Source of the DNA: Xanthomonas hortorum pv. pelargonii
GTDB taxonomy: Bacteria > Pseudomonadota > Gammaproteobacteria > Xanthomonadales > Xanthomonadaceae
NCBI RefSeq assembly: GCF_024499015.1
Contig: NZ_CP098604.1
Span: 1,116,001-1,180,000, forward strand
Reading direction: 5' to 3'
Length of the DNA: 64,000 nucleotides
A model generated the notes under the pieces. It saw only the letters and a program-made list of their open reading frames with translations. It was not told where the DNA came from and searched no databases. Position numbers and translations under genes: made by a program. Shown piece after piece: positions 1 through 8,867 of the stretch. Position 1 is the stretch's first letter. Each line of letters begins with the position of its first letter.

Positions 1-52
1 CTCCACATTGAAAACCACCCATTCAAAACGAAGGGCATCATCTGCTACCAAA

Positions 53-535
53 TTAGGCTCCTACCGCTGGATTTGAGCAGAGCCTACTATAAATATCAGG
101 ATTCACGTTATTCCACCGATACCGCCTGCCGGAGGTCGCCCCTAAAAACACGACTTTCTGATATTTCAGCGACTCGCCGCTCGCCTTCACCTCCCTGCTC
201 TCACATCCATAACGTATGTCCACGATAGTGGCGCCTGCAAATCCAACGTTGTCCTGAACAAGATGGTATTGGACCGCAGGCAACTGGCGATCGAACAACT
301 CAGAAACAGTCACACTCTGAGCAGTCTTAAAGGACATCATCGTGAGACCCGAATCAATGTCAGAGTAAACATCGATTTCGGTAGCATCACTAGGTATGCC
401 ACCTAGCGACGCTGAAACTGAAAAATCATTCGATGTCTCCAGGCTTTCCAAATCCTTATAAATTCTTGGAGCGTCATAAGGTGCGCAGCCTGAAAGCGTA
501 AGCAGGGCAAACAATAAAATCTTGGCTCTACTCAT
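53..535 (-). CDS. Small lipoprotein, last gene of the RHS-linked cassette
   Basis: A 160-residue protein with an N-terminal signal peptide ending in a lipobox (LSGC), so it is probably lipidated at Cys17 and sits in the periplasm or outer membrane. I recognise no domain. The start at 535 was chosen over the longer frame to 595 because it places the signal peptide at the N-terminus, and its ATG overlaps the stop of the preceding membrane-protein frame as ATGA. It lies at the end of a minus-strand run beginning with the RHS toxin, so an immunity or envelope-protection role is possible. That role is inferred from context only. Confidence 0.7.
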   Translation of the reverse strand: MSRAKILLFALLTLSGCAPYDAPRIYKDLESLETSNDFSVSASLGGIPSDATEIDVYSDIDSGLTMMSFKTAQSVTVSELFDRQLPAVQYHLVQDNVGFAGATIVDIRYGCESREVKASGESLKYQKVVFLGATSGRRYRWNNVNPDIYSRLCSNPAVGA

Positions 536-755
536 CCTGACCTCACTCCGAGATGCAATAGAATAGAAAGCCAACGGTGCTCCAAGACAAGCCAAATCAT
601 AAGCAAGATCGACTCCGTCCCACTGAAGATTTTACGGGGCCACACGACATTCCTACGAAGCTTCCTGGCCCACAATAAAATTATTGTAAGAAGCTGCCAC
701 ACCAAAATGAGCGTTAAAATAACCTTCTTATCCAGGCTCTTGAGATTTTCGCCAT
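532..755 (-). pseudogene. Small two-helix membrane protein, frame broken by one base
   Basis: Starting at the ATG at 755, the frame matches a small membrane protein only if one A is added to the A4 run at 746-749 (seen as T4 on the plus strand). The repaired product is 74 residues. It has one hydrophobic helix (VILTLILVWQLLTIILLW), a basic stretch, and a second hydrophobic segment near the C-terminus. Its stop overlaps the start of the next lipoprotein gene as ATGA, which supports a real, translationally coupled gene. No family recognised. Read literally, it makes only about 13 residues. Confidence 0.5.
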
Positions 756-825
756 TCTTAATTTGTCGAGAGGACTAGGGAAGAAGGCCCCATGTGATTG
801 GGTGCTGAGAGCTTTTATACCTCAG

Positions 826-1091
826 TTATTTACGCGAAAGGTGAAAAGCTCCACCCCTTACGTAGCCGTTCCCACCTTGATACTCAACTTCAACCACATA
901 ATCCGCCTTATTCAGGTAAACCACTTTCTTAACTGGCAGGGGCTCGAAGCCACCCCCAACACTTCCGGACCATCTGATTTTTTATAAACCGTCACTTCGC
1001 CAACGGGAATGATCTCCATATCCGGAGCACAGCCCGTAATAGTCAACGTCAGCAGAAGAGCCATTAACAATGTCCGGAACCGCGCGATCAT
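826..1091 (-). pseudogene. Small lipoprotein directly after the RHS gene, frameshifted
   Basis: The ATG at 1091 overlaps the RHS stop codon (ATGA), so the two genes are translationally coupled. The start encodes a lipoprotein signal peptide with lipobox TITGC. The frame breaks at the G5 run complementary to 953-957; adding one G restores an 88-residue lipoprotein ending at 826. Coupling to a toxin gene and predicted envelope location make it a candidate immunity lipoprotein. No domain is recognised, and the immunity role is inference. As written the gene stops after about 55 residues. Confidence 0.6.
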
Positions 1092-1507
1092 GGCCTAGCC
1101 TGAAAGAGTGAATGTGACTTTTTCACAGCTGGATTGATATACAGCATCATATTCAGAGTCTCCGGAAAAATAGCATTCAATGGAGATAATGGCATCCCCA
1201 TATCCCGCAAGCAATTCTGAAGCGGGGAACCACAGTTGTTCGTCAAGCCATATTCCCCTTGATCTTTTGACAAGCAGGTAGCTAAAGCTTTTTCCTGCGA
1301 TGGACTCATATCCAAGTGGTGCACAACCGCATCCCTAATTTCATGCTGATTGCTGGAATACCAAGGATCTATCGTGTTTCCTGCCGGGCCATATGAGAAA
1401 CCTTGACCATAAGCATCCACCGACACGTGGCCAAACGTTGAGTGCAATTTCCCGTAGCTGGGGATGCCACCCGTATAAGGCAATGGCATCCAAATATAAA
1501 CATCAGC
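1088..1507 (-). other. RHS C-terminal toxin domain, permuted NlpC/P60 or LRAT-like
   Basis: This is the 139-residue tail after the DPLGL boundary. It has a His in FGHVSV (about residue 27 of the tail) and a late Cys in LTNNCGSPLQNCL (about residue 92). A leading His followed by an Asn-Asn-Cys motif before a helix is the layout of circularly permuted NlpC/P60 or LRAT-like thiol hydrolases, which act on peptidoglycan, lipids or amides. The order of motifs is seen in the sequence; the family call is by resemblance. The lipoprotein genes coupled downstream fit a toxin that acts in the envelope. Confidence 0.5.
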
Positions 1508-3877
1508 CAATCCCAGTGGATCAATTTTGCCATAAGGACTCCCGCCAACATAGGCATACGTGGCAATCCCTCCATCAAGCCCAATCGGATCACTCTGCCC
1601 ATATCGCCCGGTAGCAGCATCGTAATCCCGGAAGTAATTCTGATTTAGTCCACTGGCCGCATCAAACCGCTGCCCTGGGAACCGCATATCCAACACCAAC
1701 GCCGCACCATCGCCATCCGGATCCTGATTCGGCGCCGTGTTGCCGAAGGCCTCGCCCTTCAGGCTCCAACTCCACACCGCCACGTTACGAACCGGGTCAA
1801 CCACCACACGCGGGCTACCCAGGTGATCGGGCTCGATGTAGTGCAGCTTGTTGGCGTTGGCCAGCAGGCCCACCGGTAGGTCGTCCAGCCAGATCACCTG
1901 CTGCTTGGGCGCGCCATTGGTGTCGTAGTCGCCCAGCCAGTGGCCGGCTTCATCGTAAAGTGTGTAGGTGTTGGTGGTGCCGAGGAAGCGGCGCACCTGC
2001 TCGCCTTTACCGTTGTAGCGGTAGTTCATCACCACCGCGCCTGCGCGCTTGACCATGCTCATGCGACCGGATGCGTCGTAGGGGAACTCCCGCGCCTTGC
2101 CACCGATACTCAGCGTATTGCCTGTCTTGTCGTAGGTGCGCGCCACGCCAGCTACTGCACTCAGGCGATGATTGGTCGTTGGATAGGTGTAAGCCTGTGT
2201 CACGCTGCCGACCTTGGCGCTGAGGCGATTGCCGGTGGCGTCATAGCTATAGCCATCAATGACGGTTCCGGTGACACCGTCGGTGAGGGCTGTGAGGCGG
2301 CCGAGCGTGTCGTAGCCCAGGCCGATCTCCGGCGTCGGATTGCCGGCTGGGGTCAGTGAGGTGAGATTGCCCACCTCATCGAATCCGAACCCGACATCCA
2401 GACCGCCAACCGCTTTGTCCTGAATGGCCTTGGGGCGGTAATCCTGATCGTAAGCTCGGGTCAGCACGCGGCCGTTGCCGTAGGTCCAACCGGCCACCGG
2501 GCCCATCGGCAAATACGTGACACCCTTGACCAACACCTCGCGCGAGCCTCCAGGCGCGGTATAGCCCACCTCGGCGATCTGCCCCAGCTCATTGCGCACA
2601 TAGTCAACCATCGCCTCGTCCGGATAGACCATGCTCGTCAAGTTCCCGCCTGCCGTGTAGGCATAACGGACCGTCAGTGCCTTGCCATTGGTCGTCTGGA
2701 CCTTGCGCACCAGGTCACCGAATCGGTTGTAGCAATACTGCGTTGTGCCGCTGCCGTCCTTCATGCTGGCCAGGCGCCCGGCTGCGAACTGCTCTCCCGC
2801 CACGCAGACAGCCGGGGCCACGTCGTAGACAAAACGGGTTTCGAGCGCCGCATCGGCATAGGTCACCGACACTGGCCGGTTTAAGGCATCGTAGGTGTAG
2901 GTGGCCTGCCGGCTGGCTGCGTCCTTCCTGGACAGCACGTTGCCTGCGTCGTCGTAGGTGAAGCCGGTGCTGCCTGTGTCGGGACTCTGTAGCGCCAACA
3001 GTTCGCCCAGACCATTGCGCTGGTAGGTTGTCTTCAAGCCTTTCGGGTCCGTTACCACTGACGGTTGTCCAAGCACGTCGTATTGGAAAGCGCTCGTCAC
3101 CTTAATGCCGCCAGCGTCTTCAATACTCTGCTTCAAGCGATGCAAGGCATCATAGGTATAGGTGCTTGACCTACCCATGGCATCTGTCCGCTCCTTCAAC
3201 GTGCCCACTGCATCGTAGGTAAAATCCGTTGGGTTGCCCTGCGCATCTGCGGTTGTTTTTAGGTGGCCTAGCTCATCGTAGAGCCGGGACATGGTGGACT
3301 TAAGAACGCCTTTTGCATCCGTGATGTCCTCCTTGATCAGGTGTCCGGATTTGTCGAGCGTATAGAGGATGGCATTTCCGTAACGATCCGAAACCTTGGT
3401 CAGGCGGAATGCGCTGTCGTAGGTGAAGTCAGACACGTCGCCACCCGGCAGCGCAACCTGCTTGACCAAGCCGGTGGGCAAATAGCTGTAGCGCGTAATG
3501 CGGTCATCCGTCTCCGAGCCGCTGTCCTGTCCTCTGACCATGCTTGCCGTCAGCCGACCTCGCGCATCGTAGCTGTAGTCGGTCACAACCCCATTCGGAT
3601 CCTTCTGCGACAACAGACGGCCGGCGCTATCGTAACTGAGGAACTGGGTGACCTGGCCCACTGCATTGGTGATCGTCTTCAGGTCTCCGCCCTGGGCCGC
3701 GGGATAGTAGTCGTAGGTGGTGGCGTCGCTGAGATCCGTGCGCGCTCCGTCCACACGCAGCAGCACTCCCACCAGGGGGCAGCTTCCTGCGGTTACGTCG
3801 ACCTGCTCGCAATAGGTGAAGGTCTGCTGACGCTGCTTCCCGGAAACGGCATCTTGCTCGACCTGGGTCAGTGCTTG
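1088..3877 (-). CDS. RHS/YD-repeat toxin, 5'-truncated by an insertion sequence
   Basis: About 930 residues of an RHS protein. Many YD repeats (for example YDARGRL, YDALNRP) run through residues 1-700, followed by the conserved RHS core end and the DPLGL boundary motif near residue 797. RHS repeats form a cocoon around a variable C-terminal toxin. The 139-residue tail after DPLGL is described separately. The 5' part is missing: the frame runs into the terminal inverted repeat of the IS at 3878, and the apparent TTG start at 3898 is IS sequence. Full-length RHS proteins are usually over 1,300 residues, so the export end is lost and this copy is probably not deployed unless another copy supplies it. 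Confidence 0.85.
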   Translation of the reverse strand, partial: QALTQVEQDAVSGKQRQQTFTYCEQVDVTAGSCPLVGVLLRVDGARTDLSDATTYDYYPAAQGGDLKTITNAVGQVTQFLSYDSAGRLLSQKDPNGVVTDYSYDARGRLTASMVRGQDSGSETDDRITRYSYLPTGLVKQVALPGGDVSDFTYDSAFRLTKVSDRYGNAILYTLDKSGHLIKEDITDAKGVLKSTMSRLYDELGHLKTTADAQGNPTDFTYDAVGTLKERTDAMGRSSTYTYDALHRLKQSIEDAGGIKVTSAFQYDVLGQPSVVTDPKGLKTTYQRNGLGELLALQSPDTGSTGFTYDDAGNVLSRKDAASRQATYTYDALNRPVSVTYADAALETRFVYDVAPAVCVAGEQFAAGRLASMKDGSGTTQYCYNRFGDLVRKVQTTNGKALTVRYAYTAGGNLTSMVYPDEAMVDYVRNELGQIAEVGYTAPGGSREVLVKGVTYLPMGPVAGWTYGNGRVLTRAYDQDYRPKAIQDKAVGGLDVGFGFDEVGNLTSLTPAGNPTPEIGLGYDTLGRLTALTDGVTGTVIDGYSYDATGNRLSAKVGSVTQAYTYPTTNHRLSAVAGVARTYDKTGNTLSIGGKAREFPYDASGRMSMVKRAGAVVMNYRYNGKGEQVRRFLGTTNTYTLYDEAGHWLGDYDTNGAPKQQVIWLDDLPVGLLANANKLHYIEPDHLGSPRVVVDPVRNVAVWSWSLKGEAFGNTAPNQDPDGDGAALVLDMRFPGQRFDAASGLNQNYFRDYDAATGRYGQSDPIGLDGGIATYAYVGGSPYGKIDPLGLADVYIWMPLPYTGGIPSYGKLHSTFGHVSVDAYGQGFSYGPAGNTIDPWYSSNQHEIRDAVVHHLDMSPSQEKALATCLSKDQGEYGLTNNCGSPLQNCLRDMGMPLSPLNAIFPETLNMMLYINPAVKKSHSLFQARP

Positions 3878-3909
3878 TGTCGACTCCCCGTAATTCAATG
3901 CCAGCCAAA
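3878..3909 (+). repeat. Left terminal inverted repeat of the IS
   Basis: Reads TGTCGACTCCCCGTAATTCA inward and continues to the AATTAGAGGTCT block. It pairs imperfectly with the right end at 5031-5076, with a few mismatches and small gaps. The OrfB stop codon lies inside it. Confidence 0.75.
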
Positions 3910-5002
3910 ATTAGAGGTCTGCGGTTGATGTTGATCACGGAACTCGGCGGGCGTTAGCCCGCCCAGGCTGTCGTGCGGGATCTGCTGGTTGTAGTCGGCC
4001 AGCCAGTGTTCGGTCTGTTCGCGAACCTCGCTCAGCGTGCGGAAGAGATGCATGTCCAGCACGCCGCGCCGGTAGCTGCCGTTGAAGCGTTCGATAAAAC
4101 CGTTTTGCATTGGACGCCCCGGCTCGATGAAGTCCAAGGCGATGCCTTTGCGCTCGGCCCACTCGGCCAAGGCCAATGCGACAAACTCCGGGCCATTGTC
4201 CAAGCGAAGTTTGGCGGGGTAGCCGCGCCAGGCTGCGATGCGTTCCAAGGTGCGGATGACGCGGGCGGCCGGGAGATTCAAGTCCACTTCGATCGCCAAG
4301 GCTTCCCGACTGAAATCGTCGATGACATTGAACGTGCGGAAGCGTCGACCATCCCACAACGCATCGGACATGAAGTCGATCGACCATCCAGCATTGGGTC
4401 GCTCTCCGCATGCCAGCGGTTGTGGATGACGCGTCGGGACCCGGCGCCTGCTGCGACGACGTTGATTGAGTTTCATCAGGCAATACACGCGCCACACCCT
4501 TTTGTGATTCCACACATGTCCGCGACGGCGGATGATCTGAAAGAGCTTTCCAAAACCACGCTCGGGAAAACGCTCGGCCAATTCGGACAACAGCGCAATG
4601 ACCTCCTCGTCGCGATCGGGACGACGCCGATAGCGCACTGTCGAGCGAGCCACGCCAACGACCGCACAGGCCCGGCGCTCGCTCCAGCCATGCTGCTCGA
4701 CGAGCCAGGCAAGAAGCGGGCGTTTGTGCGCCGGGTCTACAGCTTTTTGCGATGACATCCTTCAATGCATGGTTTTCCATGGCGAGCTCGGCGTACATGC
4801 GTTTGAGCTTGCTGTGCTCGGTCTCCAGGTCGCGAAGGCGCTGCACATCGGCTGCCTCCATGCCACCGTACTTGGACTTCCAGACGTAGTACGTCGCATC
4901 GGAAATGCCCAGCTCACGGCACACATCCTTGACCTGGCGGCCGCCCTCAACCTGCTTCAGCGTGGCGACAATCTGGCTTTCGGTGAACTTGCTCTTGCGC
5001 AT
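3895..5002 (-). CDS. IS3-family transposase OrfAB (programmed frameshift)
   Basis: OrfA starts at 5002 ([12 protein letters not shown]), with an N-terminal helix-turn-helix and a leucine-zipper-like stretch. OrfB starts at 4758 and is a 287-residue DDE integrase: the conserved D-D-E appears in [17 protein letters not shown] and a downstream E in the FIERFNGS region. The frames overlap at GCAAAAAGC, a typical -1 slippage site for making OrfAB. Unusually, OrfA's frame has no stop after the slip site and stays open to 3935, where it is only a shadow of OrfB. All catalytic motifs are present, so the element may be active. Confidence 0.85.
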
Positions 5003-5030
5003 CGTTGGTCTCCTTGGTGGCTAGTGTGCC

Positions 5031-5076
5031 CGGAGACCTCTAGTTATGGATGGATCAATTTTACGGGGAGTCGACA
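5031..5076 (-). repeat. Right terminal inverted repeat of the IS
   Basis: Read on the minus strand it begins TGTCGACTCCCCGTAAAATT and continues to the CTAGAGGTCT block, mirroring the left end. The first codons of the apparent WYL frame (from 5046) fall inside it. Confidence 0.75.
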
Positions 5077-5708
5077 CGACCAGCAGCAGATATTTGGCAG
5101 AGCTTTACGCGCTGACCACCGGAATGATTCCTGCGGACGTTAGCTTTTTAGCAGACGTGCCAAAGACGGCGATTGTTCGACACCCCACTAGGTCCGTCCA
5201 GACTGACCTCTTGCGAGCGGTGTTGGACGCGATTCGAACGGGGGATAGCATCGAGATCAACTACCAGTCCATGAGTCGACCCGAGCCAACGCGGCGTCAG
5301 ATCAGCCCGCGCGGGCTCGCATACGATGGGGCCCGCTGGCACGTGCGCGCGTTCTGCCATAGACGTGAGGCTTTCTGTGACTTTGTCTTCGCTCGCGTGA
5401 TGGACTATGTCGCTCCCCTGCCCGCCCAGCACGTTCCAGAAGTAGATGAGGAGTGGGAGCGTCTGCTTACGATCGTGATCGGCCCACACCCTGACTTGTC
5501 ACCAGGGCAGCGAAGGGCTATCGAGCTCGACTACGAAATGGTCGATGGGCAATTGGCCATATCAACTCGCCAATGCTTGGCCTACTACCTCTTACGGCGA
5601 CTCGGAGTTCACCGTCGCACGGAAGACTTGCCAGGCAACGAACAGCAGATTGTTCTTCTGAATCGCGCAGAGCTTGCTCAACATGTGCCAGGCCTTATTG
5701 AATCGTGA
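5077..5708 (+). pseudogene. C-terminal part of a WYL-domain transcriptional regulator
   Basis: About 210 residues remain. The middle (IEINYQSMSRPEPTRRQISP, then GARWHVRAFCHRREAFCDF) is a WYL domain, followed by a C-terminal WCX-like extension. Regulators of the CapW/BrxR type have an N-terminal winged helix, a WYL domain and this extension, in about 290 residues. Here the DNA-binding N-terminus has been removed at the IS end, and the ATG at 5046 lies in IS sequence. Such regulators usually repress anti-phage islands, but no defence operon follows. Probably a non-functional remnant. Confidence 0.75.
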
Positions 5709-5850
5709 CACGTAGCCGGCCTTTGGAAGCTAAAACTGCGCCCAAGAACTTGATGAAGTTGCGACTTTAGTCACTTAGTTTTGGTGAGTAGCTTTCCACG
5801 TGGCCGAGACTCGAAGACACAGCGAGTGCTTAGATACGGCACGGCCGGCA

Positions 5851-6189
5851 TCAGCCTTCAGCTGACTCCGCAATTTCGCGCAAACGTTTCAGTGCTTCTT
5901 TTTGCTTCGCGGCGGGAAGCTTGGCGACCAGCAGAATGACCTCCGCGAGGAGGTCTGACGTCGCATGAAAGTAAGCCACCGGCAAATCCAGCGCCTTTGC
6001 TAAGGCCTCAGCCGTCGCAGGGTCCGGGTCATGTTGCCCCGTCTCGTAGCGGCTCACGCGCGTGGCTCCCGACACCGAGTCCACCATCCCAATGCGCTCC
6101 GCCAGCTCGGCTTGTGTCCAGCCCATGGCCATCCGCGCATGGCGCAGACGCGTGCCATAGACCGTGGCCGGTGTCTTGGGTTTGGGCAT
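5851..6189 (-). CDS. XRE-family transcriptional regulator
   Basis: A 112-residue protein with a Cro/CI helix-turn-helix at about residues 10-70 (MGWTQAELAERIG, then VSRYETGQHDPDP) and a short helical tail. I chose the start at MPKPKTP (6189); a frame to 6249 exists but adds an unlikely N-terminus. It is transcribed away from the exported-protein cassette that begins at 6301, so the 111-base gap probably holds divergent promoters and its operator. That it regulates the cassette is inferred from this layout. Confidence 0.75.
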   Translation of the reverse strand: MPKPKTPATVYGTRLRHARMAMGWTQAELAERIGMVDSVSGATRVSRYETGQHDPDPATAEALAKALDLPVAYFHATSDLLAEVILLVAKLPAAKQKEALKRLREIAESAEG

Positions 6190-6300
6190 CGAGAAGATTG
6201 CACGAAAGCTGAATTCCCTCAGTGTGCCGCTTGGAAGCGGGCGACTCATCTGCGATTATCGTAAATGCTGCCAGACCGGCGGTCTACAGGGGCTTTTCGT

Positions 6301-7061
6301 ATGAAGCACACAGGACAAGGAGCGTTCGCTGCGCTCGTGGCGTTGACGCTCGTCTCTCCACTCAGTGTCCAAGCACAAGAGGTGCCGGAGCAGAAGTCCG
6401 GCTTCTTTCGTCAGCTCGGCAAGGGCTTGGCCGACACCGGCAAGCAAATGGTCGGCATCAAGACGAACACCGCAAGCAAGGCTGGCGGTCAGGGGACCGG
6501 CTCGATCTACACGCCCGTCAGTGGCGCCGGGAAGCTGCCCAACCTCTTCAAGGGCGACAACCACCAGGCTGCCCAGGCGGGGCGCCTGGACTGGCCCCGA
6601 GTCGCGTTGACCTTTACCGAGTGGGGGCATCCCTGCCCTGCTGGACCGCGGAAGCCCGCATCTGGACCAGCCCGACCGCCTCAAGCGTCGAGACCTTCCG
6701 CGCCTGCTTCGATGCTGCCGTGACGGAAACGGACGACCTGGGTGAGACGGCGGAGCTAAACAGCGCTGCGCTCTGGAAGGGCCGGGACACTTTAAGCGGT
6801 ATCCGCGTGCTGCCCAGCAAGCCCAACACGGGCGCTCAGCGGTCCACGGGTCCCAACCCACCAGCTCAGCCATTCGTGGTCAACGTGAGCCGCCCTGGCG
6901 TCGCTGACCGCGCTGTGGACGTGTCGCTGCGCATCGCTTGGGTAGCCGGCTTTATCCAGACCGCCGACCTGCACCCCGGACCCAGCGGCCTGCTGACGCC
7001 CTTCAAGGACACACGGATGTGGATCGCTGGGTTCAAGCCCGACGGGAACCGCGACAAGTAA
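6301..7061 (+). pseudogene. Exported protein of unknown function, one frameshift
   Basis: It starts MKHTGQGAFAALVALTLVSP with a Sec signal peptide, probably cleaved after VQAQ. The first frame runs to about 6625. Adding one G to the G5 run at 6623-6627 joins it to the rest, giving 253 residues ending AGFKPDGNRDK. The mature part has no family I recognise; it contains a Gly-rich early segment and several Trp and Cys residues. It is the first gene of a plus-strand run of envelope proteins leading to the immunity and effector genes. Confidence 0.55.
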
Positions 7062-7106
7062 CCCTGCCTCCTACTTCCCAATCCCTCTCGCTATCAAAGG
7101 ACAGAC

Positions 7107-7418
7107 ATGAAACACGCAAGGATCGGCCTGGTCGCGTTGACCATGGCCCTGGGCCTGACCGCCTGCGGCGGCAAGCCTTCGTCTGACAATGCCAAGGAAG
7201 CCTTTGTCCAACTGCTGAAGGACAGCGGCGCCGGACAGGTCACCGACGTCCAATTCGAGCTCTCCGGCTGCGTTGAAGCGGAAGGCGCCGAGGGCTACCG
7301 CTGCGATACCCGCGGCCAAGCGGTGCTCAACATTGAGGGCCGGCAGGTGCCCATCCCGGTCAGCAAAAATCTTCGCTATGCGAAGGCCGACGGCACTTGG
7401 AGGGCCTACGCCAAATGA
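7107..7418 (+). CDS. Small lipoprotein of unknown function
   Basis: A 103-residue protein with a lipoprotein signal (GLTACGG, lipidation at Cys20). The mature part is small and carries two further Cys (LSGCVEAEG and YRCDTRG) that could form a disulfide. Its stop overlaps the start of the next gene as ATGA, so the pair is coupled. Its place before the Imm49-like and effector genes raises the possibility of a periplasmic accessory or second immunity protein, but nothing in the sequence proves it. Confidence 0.75.
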   Translation: MKHARIGLVALTMALGLTACGGKPSSDNAKEAFVQLLKDSGAGQVTDVQFELSGCVEAEGAEGYRCDTRGQAVLNIEGRQVPIPVSKNLRYAKADGTWRAYAK

Positions 7419-7794
7419 AGACCCAACCCGATTCGATTGTGGGAATGTCGGCAGGCGCCATCGGCGACTTCCGCGAAGACGGCGCCATGCGCGCTGCCTA
7501 CAAGAAGGTTACTACTCCGCACAACCGGTTCTTCTGGTGGTTCTCGCTCAGCCTTCTCTTCCTGGGCCCGTTTGGCTTCATCGTTGGGCCGCTCATGGCT
7601 CGACGAGGTTTGCGAAAAGCAGAGCGCCTCTACGCTTTCGAGGCTCACATGGCCCGCCAGCGCGATCGTGGCTTCAGCTGGTGGCAGTGGTGGGTCATGA
7701 CGCCGCTGACCGTGATGGGAGCTTTTGGGTTACCTCGGTGCTGAGCGGGCTGCCCATGTTGCTGCTCGTGCTTTGGGTCGACCTCAGCACATGA
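7415..7794 (+). pseudogene. Membrane protein of unknown function, frame broken near its end
   Basis: It starts MKTQPDSIVG, overlapping the lipoprotein stop. It has a hydrophobic segment after RFFWW (about residues 40-62) and another after WWQWWVMTPLTVMGAF. The frame breaks at the T4 run 7723-7726. With one T added, the second segment continues as WVTSVLSGLPMLLLVLWVDL and ends at 7794 (126 residues); read literally it stops at 7744. Two or three membrane passes; no family recognised. Paired with the lipoprotein by translational coupling. Confidence 0.55.
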
Positions 7795-7970
7795 GGGATC
7801 GTTTAAAACGACGAAACAGCTCCGCTTGGCTCGATCGGCGGTTGCTCGCTATGAATCTTCCGCATACGTGAGAAATGCCTTCCAATCCATCTGCGCTCCA
7901 TGCAGCCTCCGATATCTCCACGGTAAGCTACGATCCAATCAGGATGATTGACGCTTAGGAACCACCCCGC

Positions 7971-8867
7971 ATGACGCTGCCCCTCCATCCCTCGTTGAAA
8001 GCCCTGATTCCGGAATGCAAGGAATGGCTTGAGCGCGCTCAAACATCGGGCGACATAGATCGTTACACCAGTGCTCTGCAAGAACATCTTAAAGCCACCG
8101 CAACGCTGAGTCCGAAGGCCGGCACGCAACTTGGGCGAATCAGCCACTTTTGGAGCATTGCGGCTTGCGATGCTTACTTTCGTTCCGACGTGGCCGAGCT
8201 TTCCCAGTTCCTCCACTGGACCATCGAAAGCCGCGCTCTGCTGCTCCGCTGGGATGCGGTGCATAGCCAAATGCACGCGCAGCTTGGCAATTGGCCAGCA
8301 GAGTATTCCGACAGCCTGCGCGCGGCGGGTCCTACGGCTTTGTCCTATTGGGACGCCGGCAACATCTGCACGCAGCGTTTTCTAGAAATGGCCGAAAAGG
8401 ACGAGAGGCTCAACACGTTGCCTCAGTCCCGGCGCATCGCTCACAACACCCACGACGTGTTTTTGATTGCCTTGCTTTCCGAAGCCTATGGCCTCTCCAC
8501 CACCTTTGAGCCACGCAAACCGTTGATCGCAGCATATCAAGGTGTCTTAGACAGCTGGAAGACCGACGACCAAGACACCTTTGCGCGAGAAATGAATCAG
8601 GCCGCTGAATTCCATCTCAGCCGAAGCAAAGCCAGCACTGGCTCTAAGTCCTATGAATTCGACCGCAACTTTGACCGCGTCTTCCCGGTCGAGTTGTTGG
8701 CCGTTCAAGCACTTAGGCGTCGCGATCATCTTCCAGATTTTACATGCGGCCACACGCTGATTGATGGGCCATGGTCTGTAGTGCGTGACATCGCTCCTGC
8801 TTCGCCCCACCCCCTCATCGCTGCCGTCTTGACGCGCGTGAAAGAGGACTACCCGCTGTTCCGTTGA
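7971..8867 (+). CDS. Imm49-like immunity protein
   Basis: An intact, soluble, largely helical protein of 298 residues. Its layout (helical N-terminus, central LLSEAYGL region, late FPVELLAVQALRRRDHLPDF) resembles the Imm49 family of polymorphic-toxin immunity proteins. It ends 24 bases before the nuclease-effector gene, the usual immunity-toxin neighbourhood, so it most likely binds and blocks that toxin in the cytoplasm. It has no signal peptide, which fits protection against a nuclease. It is one of the few unbroken genes in this block, as expected if immunity outlives the toxin. The family call is by resemblance only. Confidence 0.65.
   Translation: MTLPLHPSLKALIPECKEWLERAQTSGDIDRYTSALQEHLKATATLSPKAGTQLGRISHFWSIAACDAYFRSDVAELSQFLHWTIESRALLLRWDAVHSQMHAQLGNWPAEYSDSLRAAGPTALSYWDAGNICTQRFLEMAEKDERLNTLPQSRRIAHNTHDVFLIALLSEAYGLSTTFEPRKPLIAAYQGVLDSWKTDDQDTFAREMNQAAEFHLSRSKASTGSKSYEFDRNFDRVFPVELLAVQALRRRDHLPDFTCGHTLIDGPWSVVRDIAPASPHPLIAAVLTRVKEDYPLFR

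Larger units (their letters stand above)
3878..5076 (-). mobile_element. IS3-family insertion sequence, about 1.2 kb
   Basis: A complete element of 1,199 bases. Both ends, read inward, start TGTCGACTCCCCGTAA and share further blocks up to TAGAGGTCT, so the inverted repeats are about 50 bases and imperfect. It encodes an OrfA/OrfB transposase transcribed on the minus strand. No target-site duplication is visible: CTTG precedes the left end and CGAC follows the right. The genes on the two sides are unrelated and both truncated, which suggests a deletion or recombination between IS copies rather than a simple insertion. Confidence 0.85.

Noticed and set aside
763..987. 74-residue plus-strand frame
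   Set aside because: It overlaps the repaired lipoprotein gene on the minus strand, which has a signal peptide and coupled start. The plus frame has no supporting feature.
3935..4740. Extension of IS OrfA beyond the slippage site
   Set aside because: The open frame continues by chance through OrfB. The transposase motifs are all in the OrfB frame.
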